From Bacteroidetes bacterium OLB9 (GTDB lineage: Bacteria; Bacteroidota; Bacteroidia; Chitinophagales; Saprospiraceae), in NCBI GenBank assembly GCA_001567255.1, contig LNBW01000003.1, forward strand, positions 1 to 64,000: 64,000 bases of DNA, in the 5' to 3' direction. Below, piece by piece: positions 54,326 to 63,700 of this stretch. How positions within the stretch are numbered: the stretch's first letter is position 1; each line of letters opens with the position of its first letter. Below the pieces are notes generated by a model, which worked only from the letters and a program-made list of their open reading frames with translations, was not told the DNA's origin and searched no databases. A program made the translations under genes and the position numbers.

Positions 54326-54343
54326 TTACTTTCCGATACAAAA
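54326..54343. repeat. attR core inside the mnmE 3' end
   Basis: Second copy of TTACTTTCCGATACAAAA. On the minus strand it spells the final mnmE codons for Phe-Cys-Ile-Gly-Lys and the stop. So integration rebuilds the end of mnmE. Beyond the core the sequence (TCGGC) departs from the symmetric half-site seen at the left, as expected for the bacterial side of the site. Confidence 0.85.
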
Positions 54344-55711
54344 TCGGCTGAATATACTATCTAGAAGGTCGTCGGTCGAAATTTCTCCTGTGATAGTGCC
54401 TAAGTTATTAAGTGCTTCTTTGATATCCATAGCGATGAGGTCGGTAGGCATAGCTGAATCCATACCTGCCAAAACTTTATTCAGTGCTTTCATCGTGTTT
54501 TGTAGAGCTTCTGCATGACGGACATTGCTTATGATGGTACCTTCAGCCTGGTGGTGGTCATTGATATATTGGCGCAGGAAGTCAAAAACTGGCTTTAGAG
54601 TTTGTTCCAGTTTTGCGGTGATGGCGAGCGTAGTCAATTGGGATTTAGTAGCGATGAGACTGATTTTTTCGTCTGCTTGAGCTTTCTGTATAGTATCGGC
54701 TTTGTTGAGTAGAATAAGTATCTTTTGTTCTGGTTGAAACTCCAGCTGATTAAAATCTGCCCAAATTTCATCCTCATTCCGGTAGATGTCGTTGAGATAG
54801 AATATGACATCTGCTTCGCGGAGTTTTTGTTTTGATCGCTCAATACCGAGACCTTCGAGCGTATCTTTAGTATCACGGATACCTGCTGTATCTATAAATC
54901 TAAATAGAATACCATCCACAACCAACGTATCTTCGATGAAGTCGCGCGTTGTGCCGGCGATATCGCTAACTAAGGCTTTTTCTTCTTTTAGTATAGTGTT
55001 GAGTAGCGTAGATTTACCGGCATTAGGCGGCCCGATGATAGCCACTGGGATACCTTCTTTGATGCTATTGCCCCATTTGAATGAATCTATCAATGGTCGG
55101 ATGATATTATTAATCTTGTGAATCAGTTCTTTTAACTTGCCGCGATGGGCAAACTCAACATCCTCTTCTGAAAAATCGAGTTCTAACTCAATTAATGCTG
55201 CAAAGTCCACCAGCTCTTGTCGAAGTTCTTTGAGTATGGAGGAAAATTTTCCTTTGAGTTGTTTAAGTGCTATTGCTGATGATTGTGCAGAAGTTGAGTG
55301 AATCAGATCAGCCACTGCCTCGGCTTGTGACAAGTCGAGCCGACCATTGAGGAAGGCGCGGAGAGTAAACTCACCAGGATTGGCCATACGAGCACCGTGC
55401 TTTATGGCTGTATTGAGAATGTCATTGACGATCTGAGGTGAGCCATGGCAAGAAATTTCAGTACTGTCTTCGGTAGTGAAAGATTTTGGACCTTTAAAAA
55501 GAGACACCATGACTTCGTCTATCTCACGACCTTCGTCGATGATCCAGCCGTAATGAATAGTATGTGACGGTTGTGCTTTTAATTTTGGACCTTTAAATAT
55601 AGTATCTGTAATAGCGATAGCATCATTGCCTGACAGACGTATGACAGCTATTGCGCTTTGTCCCTGTGGCGTAGCAGGTGCTACTATAGTATCTGTAAGA
55701 TAGTGTTTCAT
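54326..55711 (-). CDS. mnmE: tRNA modification GTPase MnmE
   Basis: A 461-residue GTPase that, with MnmG, makes the 5-carboxymethylaminomethyl group on U34 of certain tRNAs. Seen: N-terminal folate-binding domain (TDTIVAPATPQGQSAIAVIRLSG, EISCHGSPQIVNDIL), GTPase motifs GPPNAGKST, DIAGTTRDFIEDT, DTAGIRDT and LNKAD, and the C-terminal CIGK motif whose Cys is needed for activity. The frame is intact up to the stop. The last 18 bases are the attachment site of the adjacent element. Gene symbol trmE/thdF in older literature. Confidence 0.95.
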   Translation of the reverse strand: MKHYLTDTIVAPATPQGQSAIAVIRLSGNDAIAITDTIFKGPKLKAQPSHTIHYGWIIDEGREIDEVMVSLFKGPKSFTTEDSTEISCHGSPQIVNDILNTAIKHGARMANPGEFTLRAFLNGRLDLSQAEAVADLIHSTSAQSSAIALKQLKGKFSSILKELRQELVDFAALIELELDFSEEDVEFAHRGKLKELIHKINNIIRPLIDSFKWGNSIKEGIPVAIIGPPNAGKSTLLNTILKEEKALVSDIAGTTRDFIEDTLVVDGILFRFIDTAGIRDTKDTLEGLGIERSKQKLREADVIFYLNDIYRNEDEIWADFNQLEFQPEQKILILLNKADTIQKAQADEKISLIATKSQLTTLAITAKLEQTLKPVFDFLRQYINDHHQAEGTIISNVRHAEALQNTMKALNKVLAGMDSAMPTDLIAMDIKEALNNLGTITGEISTDDLLDSIFSRFCIGK

Positions 55712-55724
55712 GTATAGGATGTAA

Positions 55725-55768
55725 ATATAAAACTGTCTGCAACCCGATATTACAGACAGTTTTATTTT
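55725..55768 (-). terminator. intrinsic terminator after the HMA gene
   Basis: A 10-bp perfect stem (AAACTGTCTG 55730-55739 / CAGACAGTTT 55753-55762) with a 13-base loop. On the minus strand it is followed by a T-rich tail. It lies between the HMA gene (stop at 55790) and the mnmE start (55711), so it would end the HMA transcript and separate it from mnmE. Confidence 0.6.
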
Positions 55769-55789
55769 CCTAACAAAACAAAATTAAAA

Positions 55790-56137
55790 TTAGTTTTTTG
55801 AAGCAATTGGCTTTGATTCATAACCGTGTTTCTTGATTATCTTGACGATTTGATTCAAGCTAATGATATTTTCATCATAAGTAACTGTACAAATTCCTGT
55901 TTCTAGTAATGTTTTACTTTTAATGATACCTTCAGTTTTTTTGAGCTTTCTATCAATACCATCTGCACAACCCATCTGGCAAACCATTCCTTCCACGGCC
56001 AATTCTGCTGTTTTAATTTTTTGCTTTTGCACTTCTGCCTTGTCCGTTTTAGGTGTTGATTGTGCTAATGCAACCGAACCGAATGCAAAAGATAATAAGA
56101 ATACAAGAGTGGATAAACGCAAGAAAAATGACTTCAT
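55790..56137 (-). CDS. exported heavy-metal-associated (HMA) domain protein
   Basis: A 115-residue protein with a signal peptide (about 1-26, ending ALAQ) and an HMA fold (about 40-110). The metal loop is GMVCQMGCA: a CxxxC spacing (C53, C57) instead of the usual GMxCxxC, a variant seen in many Bacteroidota. A third Cys lies at position 83. Likely a periplasmic copper or other soft-metal binding protein. A terminator follows it. From its start to the lon 3' end (56138-56284) no gene was seen. Confidence 0.82.
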   Translation of the reverse strand: MKSFFLRLSTLVFLLSFAFGSVALAQSTPKTDKAEVQKQKIKTAELAVEGMVCQMGCADGIDRKLKKTEGIIKSKTLLETGICTVTYDENIISLNQIVKIIKKHGYESKPIASKN

Positions 56138-56284
56138 TTGAATCTAGATTTTAATGAAAAATAAATAGTCAGTACTTATTGGTAGATAACTATCGTCAGC
56201 AAAATAACGATAATTTCAGATTTTTAGTTGCACTAATCATGGTGACTCTATTCACCTGATAGGATGATATGTATCATATATGAC

Positions 56285-58701
56285 TTACAGACTCTTGAGG
56301 CCAAGTGCATTATGCAATACTTCACTCATCGTATCCACATAGATAAACTTAACACCTTTTAAATATTCGGTAGGCACTTGCTCTACATGTCTTTGGTTAT
56401 CAGAACACATCATGATCTCTTTTATTCCGGCACGTTTAGCTGCCAAAACTTTTTTCCTTAATACCACCTACTGGGAGTACTTTACCTCGAAGGGTAATTT
56501 CTCCGGTCATCGCCAGAAAAGGTTTGACCTTTTTGCCCAGAAAAGCAGAGGTGATAGCAGATAGCATCGTGATGCCGGCGCTAGGTCCATCCTTAGGAAT
56601 CGCACCTTCTGGTACGTGTATGTGTAAATCTGTTTGTTCAAATATTTCCGGAGCTATACCTATTTCCTCGGCATGTGCCTTGATGAAACTGAGTGCCGTC
56701 GATGCGGATTCTTTCATTACATCACCTAAATTGCCTGTCAGTTGAAGCTTACCTTTTCCCTTGGACGTACTAGCTTCAATAAATAAGATATCGCCTCCCA
56801 CAGCAGTCCATGCTAGACCTACGGCCACACCAGGCTGATCCACCTTAGCATAACCATCATGATCATACTTTATAGGCCCTAGAGCTGCTTTAACATCTAT
56901 TTCGGTCAACTTTTCATCATATGCCTCTTCCATCGCCACTTTTTTTAGCGACATAACGCATAATACCTGCAATATTCCGTTCGAGTGAGCGAACACCCGA
57001 CTCGCGGGTATATTTCTGAATGATAAATTCGAGCAGAGGCTTGCTCAGTACTACAGCATCTTTGCCTAGGCCGTGCTCTTTCAGCTGCTTTGGTATGAGG
57101 TGTCTTTTGGCTATTTCTGATTTTTCTTCGATAGAATAGCCAGAGATGTCGATGATTTCCATTCTATCGAGTAGCGCTGGCTGTATAGATGAAAGTGAAT
57201 TAGCTGTGGCAATAAACAATACTTTGGACAGATCGTAATCAATGTCCAGATAATTATCGTGGAAGGTAGTGTTTTGCTCCGGATCCAGTACTTCTAGAAA
57301 TGCTGATGATGGGTCGCCTCTAAAATCTTTACCCAACTTGTCAATCTCATCCAGGATGAAGACCGGATTAGACGTTTTGGCCTTCTTGATAGACTGCAGG
57401 ATTCTGCCAGGCATTGCTCCGATATATGTTCTTCTGTGGCCACGAATCTCACTCTCATCGTGCAATCCACCGAGTGACATTCGGATAAACTGCCGACCGA
57501 GTGCCGTAGCGATAGACTTACCGAGACTGGTCTTACCTACACCTGGAGGACCCACCAAGCACAAGATAGGCGCTTTCATGTCTCCTTTGAGTTTAAGTAC
57601 TGCCAGGTGTTCGATGATACGATTTTTGACGTCATCTAGTCCGAAGTGGTCTCTGTCAAGTACGTTTTTAACTTTTTTCAGGTTGAAATTGTCTTTTGAC
57701 ACTTCATCCCACGGCAAATCTAGCATTAGTTCTAGATAATTGAGTGTGACTGAGTACTCTGCCATCTGAGGGTTGATTCTTTTGGCTTTTGTAAGTTCTC
57801 TGTCAAAGGCTTCCTTCACTACTTTTGGCCATTTTTTGTTTTCAGCTCTCAAATGAAGATTATTCAGTTCTTCTTCCTGTGGATTGCCGCCGAGTTCTTC
57901 CTGAATAGTCTTAAGTTGCTGATTCAGAAAATACTCTTTTTGCTGTTTTTCCAGATCACCACGTACTTTGGACTCGATTTGATTTTTGAGCTGGAGCATT
58001 TGTAACTCTTTATTCATCGCTTCCATCACCAGATGTGCTTTTTGCATATAATCATCAGTAGCCAGAATCTCTTGCTTTTTAGTGATTTCGAGGGTCATAT
58101 TGGAAGCGATAAAATTGACCAGAAATCCATTGTTTTTAATATTTTGAAGCATTAGATTGGCATCAGAAGGGATATTTGGCGAAAGCTCAATAATCTTCTT
58201 AGCGTAATCTTTGATAGATGATACAATGGCGTTAAACTCCATATTTTTGTGTGGCACTTCATCCTCAATAATATTGACAGAAGCCTCCAGCATCTTCTCA
58301 TTGCCCGTAAAGACCCCTGGAATAAATCGCTTCCTACCTTGCAATATGGCTGTGGTACTGCCGTCCGGCATTTTGAGCACTTTCATGATGCGTGCTACAG
58401 TCCCAACTGGGTACAATGACTCAGGTGTAGGGTCTTCGCTTTCTATATCTATTTGAGTTAATACACCTAAGAGTTTGTCTGATTTTTCTGCTTTTTGCAA
58501 TGCTCTTATGGATTTATCTCTGCCTACTGTAATAGGAATGACAACTCCAGGAAAGAGGACGGTATTTTTCAATGCCAGTATAGGCATTACCTCTTTGTAC
58601 TGATCGTCAAATTGCATTTCGTCGTCACCTAGGCTAAAAACAGGGATAAAATCACCTTCTTCCTGCATATCGTCCACTGAAAAAAAGTCTTTATTAAACA
58701 T
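56285..58701 (-). pseudogene. lon: ATP-dependent protease Lon, two frameshifts
   Basis: The frames together give an 804-residue Lon, the normal length. Part 1 (down to about 56940): N-terminal substrate domain (PILALKNTVLFPGVVIPITVGR), Walker A GPPGVGKTS (about residue 382), DEIDKLG and [19 protein letters not shown]-like region (here [23 protein letters not shown]). Part 2 (to about 56455): [16 protein letters not shown], the DGPSAG motif with the catalytic Ser, and [12 protein letters not shown], where the catalytic Lys lies. Part 3: [14 protein letters not shown] to the C-terminus. Shifts need one A removed from A7 (plus 56940-56946) and from A6 (plus 56450-56455); the second is in the KEK motif. 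Lon degrades misfolded and regulatory proteins, so an unannotated break would be surprising. Confidence 0.9.
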
Positions 58702-58820
58702 TAATGTTTGTTTTTTGAATAAAAGTATAAATCAATATATATACCAATTGAATTTTGAGCTGTCAACATTACAATTATGTCATAAAATTGACGAATTATA
58801 AAGACAAATTGGCAGGTTAA

Positions 58821-58851
58821 TTGTTGTAAATTACCGATTTTATTAATTTTG
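58821..58851 (+). promoter_or_regulatory. candidate promoter of pth
   Basis: TTGTTG (58821-58826), a 17-base spacer and TAATTTTG (58844-58851), matching TAnnTTTG. The transcript would begin near 58857, over the upstream ATG at 58856, which supports the internal start at 58910. Confidence 0.45.
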
Positions 58852-58909
58852 CGCCATGCTCCAATGGTTTAAAAAGCTTTTTCAACAACAAACATTACCA
58901 CCAGATCCC

Positions 58910-59470
58910 ATGAAATATCTGATAGTCGGGCTTGGCAATATAGGCTCAGATTACGAACACACTAGACACAATATAGGTTTTGACGTTGTGGACTATATAG
59001 CCAAAGATGCAAATGTCTCATGGAAGCAAGAAACACACGGCGACATGACAGAGTTCAAATTTAAAGGTCGGACGATTGTTCTTTTGAAGCCTACTACTTT
59101 TATGAATCTCAGCGGAAAAGCCGTTAGGTACTGGATGGAAAAACTCAAAATTCAACCTGACAACTTGATGGTTGTCTTAGATGATTTGAACCTCGATTTA
59201 GGTAAACTTAGGTTGAGAAACAAAGGCAGTGATGGAGGTCACAACGGGCTGAAGGATATTGAGGCAAAACTTGGTCATAATCAATATACGCGCCTCAGAA
59301 TGGGTATAGGCAATAATTTTTACAAAGGCCAGCAAGTCAATTTCGTTCTGGGCAAATGGAAGCCCGATGAGCAAGAAAAAGTGGAGATCATGATCGAAAA
59401 AGCCGCGAAGGCTGTAAAAAATTTTACCACAATAGGACTTAAACTTACGATGGACGAACTCAATCGATAG
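58910..59470 (+). CDS. pth: peptidyl-tRNA hydrolase
   Basis: A 186-residue enzyme (205 if started at 58856) that frees tRNA from stalled peptidyl-tRNA. Canonical motifs: MKYLIVGLGNIG at the start, YEHTRHNIGFDVVD with the catalytic His, FMNLSGKAV, VVLDDLNLDLGKLRLRNKGSDGGHNGLKDIE, and RLRMGIGN. I prefer the start at 58910 because family members begin with MKxLIVGLGN and because a promoter-like box ends 5 bases before the earlier ATG (58856), which would add a non-conserved 18-residue leader. It converges on the saccharopine-like gene with an 8-bp gap. Confidence 0.93.
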   Translation: MKYLIVGLGNIGSDYEHTRHNIGFDVVDYIAKDANVSWKQETHGDMTEFKFKGRTIVLLKPTTFMNLSGKAVRYWMEKLKIQPDNLMVVLDDLNLDLGKLRLRNKGSDGGHNGLKDIEAKLGHNQYTRLRMGIGNNFYKGQQVNFVLGKWKPDEQEKVEIMIEKAAKAVKNFTTIGLKLTMDELNR

Positions 59471-59478
59471 ACAGGATT

Positions 59479-60618
59479 CTACGTTGTAGTAATCGATATA
59501 CCTTCTTTTTGTAATCTTCTGACTAGGATATCTCCGAATGCTTCAGCAGGTGTCAGTACACCATATTTTGGATTAGAGCCCAATAACATATTCATCATGC
59601 TGAAAGCAGCCTGGCTGAACATTTTAGCCGTTTCATCATAACCAGGGTCCATGCCAGAAATAATAGTACGTGCCTCTTTAGTTTTTGACCTACCGATACA
59701 AGTGACCTCAAACCTTGATGTGGCACGTCGCTCAGCATCTGGTCCGGTGCCCGGAGGAAATTTTTTATATAATCGATCTCTAATCGGTTTAAACCTAACA
59801 AGCGACATAACTGACATAGCAGTGATTATCATTTTAAAAGCTTTATAAAAGTTGCTTCTTAGAAAATATTCACCAAAACCAAAAGCATAACCATAAATTT
59901 CTGGCATTCTCATTGCAGAACGACGGACAATATGGTGATCTACCACAGGAATAGGTATGGCCCAGCCATTCATTTCTTTATTATAGTGCAAATAGAGTTT
60001 GGGGCGTGGTGCATCTGGATGCTTAGGCAGATGGGTTTTATGAGAAGTTTTTTGGCTTTCCATGTGGAGCGCCTGAATAGCAGTTGTTATAGTTCCTCCT
60101 GAAATACCGGCATTTGTTCGGATGAAAAGTTGTAATAATTTTGGCTCCTCTACGGGCAAATGACTCGCAGTCAGGTAGGCAGATATATCGGCAGGAATAC
60201 TGTCAAAGCCACAGCAATTGACGATGCAGACTTGATTTTGAAGGGCAACGTCGAAGAAAGTGTTATAAGTTTCCGATACAAACGAAGGCTCGCCGGTGAT
60301 ATCAAGATAATGGGTGCGATTCTGAAGACATGATTCAACCACCGATTTGCCATTTCGATTGAAAGGCCCTGCAGTATTCATCAGAATAGTACAAGAACTG
60401 GTCATTTTATCTAACGATGGTTTATTATTGCTTTCAGCTAGCATCAATTCCGGATTGGTGTGCAGTGTTTGGCGAATAGCCTCAAGTTTTTCTCTATTTC
60501 TACCTGCAATAGCCCAACTAAGCCCTTCTTTATCAATATGCTCATCGAGATACTGAGCGACCAATGAACCAGTAAAACCTGTGGCTCCAAAAAGAATGAT
60601 GTCATATTTTCTTTTCAT
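59479..60618 (-). CDS. saccharopine dehydrogenase-like/trans-acting enoyl reductase family protein
   Basis: A 379-residue protein with an N-terminal Rossmann NAD(P) site, DIILFGATGFTGSLVAQYLDEH, then WAIAGRNREKLEAI, TILMNTAGPFNRNGKSVVESCLQNRTHYLDITGEPSFV, and CCGFDSIPADI. These are hallmarks of the saccharopine dehydrogenase-like superfamily; members with this middle region are often called trans-acting enoyl reductases. The reaction cannot be named; lysine metabolism is unlikely from context. The C-terminal region has a hydrophobic stretch (about 260-285). Convergent with pth. Confidence 0.83.
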   Translation of the reverse strand: MKRKYDIILFGATGFTGSLVAQYLDEHIDKEGLSWAIAGRNREKLEAIRQTLHTNPELMLAESNNKPSLDKMTSSCTILMNTAGPFNRNGKSVVESCLQNRTHYLDITGEPSFVSETYNTFFDVALQNQVCIVNCCGFDSIPADISAYLTASHLPVEEPKLLQLFIRTNAGISGGTITTAIQALHMESQKTSHKTHLPKHPDAPRPKLYLHYNKEMNGWAIPIPVVDHHIVRRSAMRMPEIYGYAFGFGEYFLRSNFYKAFKMIITAMSVMSLVRFKPIRDRLYKKFPPGTGPDAERRATSRFEVTCIGRSKTKEARTIISGMDPGYDETAKMFSQAAFSMMNMLLGSNPKYGVLTPAEAFGDILVRRLQKEGISITTT

Positions 60619-60753
60619 GAGGTAAATGTAGCGAATATTAATGACTTCTAGATATTTGATTTAAAATTGTAAAATACGGATAGTGATTTTTTTTTATGTC
60701 GCTGCAATTGATGACCTTTGCGGTATATATAGGCCTTCAAACCTTACCATCCA

Positions 60754-63700
60754 ATGATTACGTTTTTTTCCAAAGATGATCAGCTTATTTACGCAGTAAG
60801 CTCGGCTGTTGCATTGTCAGAGACAGATATAGAAAAATTCAACTGGCTTTTTGGAGCGGCAAAACCAGTAAAGGGCGATACCGTTTCAGGAATGTTTATA
60901 GGGCCGAGAGTTTCCATGATTACGCCCTGGAGTACTAATGCTGTGGAAATCACACAAAATATGTGTATCGCAGGCATCAATAGGATAGAACAATATGTTA
61001 GGGCAGATATGAGCACTACTTTTGATCCGATGCTCAATCAAAAAATTTTCAGGGCTGGATCAAGAAATCTTTACGCTTCATATTCAGCCGGAGCCTATTA
61101 AATATATAGACGATATCCGTGGCTACAATACAGAAGAAGGACTAGCACTAAGTGATGAAGAAATAACGTATCTAGAATCACTATCCAATCGACTAGGTAG
61201 ATTACTGACAGATTCAGAGGTTTTTGGCTTTTCACAGGTCAATTCAGAACACTGTCGTCATAAGATTTTCAATGGAACATTTATTATCGATGGTGAAGAA
61301 AAGGAGGAATCCTTATTTGCTATGATTAAGAAAACATCAGCCACCAATCCCAACGATATCATATCTGCTTATAAGGACAATGTGGCATTTATCAAAGGTC
61401 CTGAATTAATTCAATTTGCACCTGAAAAAGGTGATGTACCATCTGAATATCGTAAAAAGCGATTTGAATCGGTTCTTTCACTCAAAGCCGAAACGCACAA
61501 TTTTCCTACAACAGTGGAACCTTTCAATGGAGCTGCTACCGGATCTGGTGGCGAAATCAGAGATCGTCTAGCGGGAGGCCAAGGTGCATTGCCTTTAGCA
61601 GGAACAGCTGTGTATATGACCGCATATTCAAGGGCAGAAAGCGGTAGAACGTGGGAAGAACAGATGAATGAGCGGCCTTGGTTATATCAGACTCCGATGG
61701 ACATTCTGATCAAGGCATCCAATGGAGCATCAGATTTTGGTAATAAATATGGTCAACCTTTAATAACAGGATCGGTGCTGACTTTTGAGCATGAGGAGGA
61801 TGGTATCACTTTGGGATATGATAAAGTCATCATGCTAGCAGGTGGTATCGGTTACGGCAAGGCTAATCAAGCTAAAAAACATATACCTAAACAAGGTGAT
61901 CGTATAGTAGTGATGGGTGGCGATAATTACCGCATCGGAATGGGTGGAGCAGCCGTATCATCGGCAGATACCGGTGCATTCGGCACGCAAATTGAGCTCA
62001 ATGCCATCCAAAGGTCCAATCCGGAGATGCAAAAAAGAGTAGCCAACGCTGTTCGTGCTCTGGTGGAAAGTGACCATAATCCGATTGTGTCCATCCATGA
62101 CCATGGTGCAGGAGGCCATTTGAACTGTTTGTCAGAACTCGTAGAAGCTACCGGTGGTATAATCGAAATAGATAAACTACCAGTGGGAGACCCTACCCTT
62201 TCTAATAAAGAAATCATCGGCAATGAATCTCAAGAAAGAATGGGAATGGTCATCAGCGAAAATGATGTTGAACTATTAAGACGAATAGCTGAACGTGAAA
62301 GAGCGCCTATCTATGATGTGGGAGTCATAACCGGAGATCATCGATTTACCTTTGACAGTGCTACTGATGGCACAAGACCTCTTGATCTTGCACTAAAAGA
62401 TATGTTTGGCTCCAGCCCAGTGACCATCATAGAAGATGTCACAAAGAAGGTCGTATATCAAGATTTGGCCTATGATAAGACAGCATTTGAAAGTTACCTC
62501 AAGCAAGTATTACAACTGGAGGCAGTAGCTTGTAAAGATTGGCTAACGAATAAGGTGGACCGATGTGTAGGAGGAAGAACTGCAATACAGCAGTGTACTG
62601 GACCACTGCAACTTCCGCTCAATAATTGCGGTGTGATGGCATTGGACTATGATAGCAAGCATGGTATGGCTACTTCTATTGGTCATGCTCCCGTGAGTGC
62701 ACTGATTGATCCGGCAGCTGGTAGCCGAAATAGTATAGCAGAGGCATTGACCAATATCATATGGGCTCCACTAAAAGACGGAATAAAGAGTGTTAGTCTT
62801 TCGGCCAACTGGATGTGGGCGTGTAAAAACCCGGGTGAAGATGCGAGGCTGTATGAAGCAGTTCGTGCCTGCTCGGATTTTGCTATCCGCTTGGGCATTA
62901 ATATTCCTACCGGCAAGGATTCGCTCTCTATGAAGCAAAAGTATAAAGACAAGGAAGTGATAGCGCCAGGTACGGTGATTATCAGTGCTGCAGGTCATTG
63001 TACAGACATTACGAAGGTAGTACAGCCGACGGTAAAGCCATCACAAGGCAGTGTTTATTATATCAATTTGTCTGGAACAGATCATGCTCTGGGAGGGTCA
63101 TCCTTTGGTCAAGTATTGAATAAAATAGGTAGTACGTCACCAGACATTGCTGATGCAGATGCTTTCGTTACTGCATTTAATACCATTCAGGCATTAATTA
63201 AGTCGGATTGCATAGTTGCCGGCCACGATATTGGCAGTGGTGGGTTGATTACCACACTTTTAGAGATGTGTTTTGCTGATATACAAATCGGAATGGTGCT
63301 TGATTTAACAAGTATAGGAGTACATGAAAGCATCCGTTTATTATTCAGCGAAAATGCAGGCGTCGTATTCCAGGCGAAGGCAGGACAGGATGAAGCTATT
63401 GAAGAAACCCTACGATCAAATCGGATTCCATTTCATAAAATCGGATATGTTACGAATCAGCCGGTACTTAAGCTCGTCAATGGAGACGAACACTATGTTC
63501 TCAACATACCAGAGTACAGAGATAGATGGTATCACACTTCATATCTGATGGACAGACAACAATCAGGTGGAGTCAAGGCAGAGGAGCGATATCAAAACTA
63601 CAAGCAGCAACCATTGTATTATTCGTTTCCTGCACATTTTACCGGAAAAAGACCAGAAGCTCCTCAGCAACGCAAGATAAAAGCCGCCATCATCAGAGAG

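Larger units (their letters stand above)
48066..54343. mobile_element. integrative element in the 3' end of mnmE
   Basis: A 6.26-kb element bounded by an 18-bp direct repeat (48066-48083 and 54326-54343). The right copy is the last codons of mnmE. Genes, all on the minus strand from the mnmE end: HTH/zinc protein, tyrosine recombinase, unknown 272-residue protein, excisionase-like HTH protein, a tiny protein, RepA-like ATPase and a zinc/TOPRIM-like protein. No relaxase, type IV secretion, capsid, toxin-antitoxin or cargo gene is recognisable. It could be a plasmid-like or satellite-like element that replicates after excision and relies on another element for transfer. Genes overlap or are tightly spaced. 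Base composition is not sharply different from the host. Confidence 0.85.

Noticed and set aside
48066-54343. The 18-bp repeats as ends of a transposon
   Set aside because: They are direct, not inverted, repeats, one copy is mnmE coding sequence, and the element codes for a tyrosine recombinase, so site-specific integration explains them.
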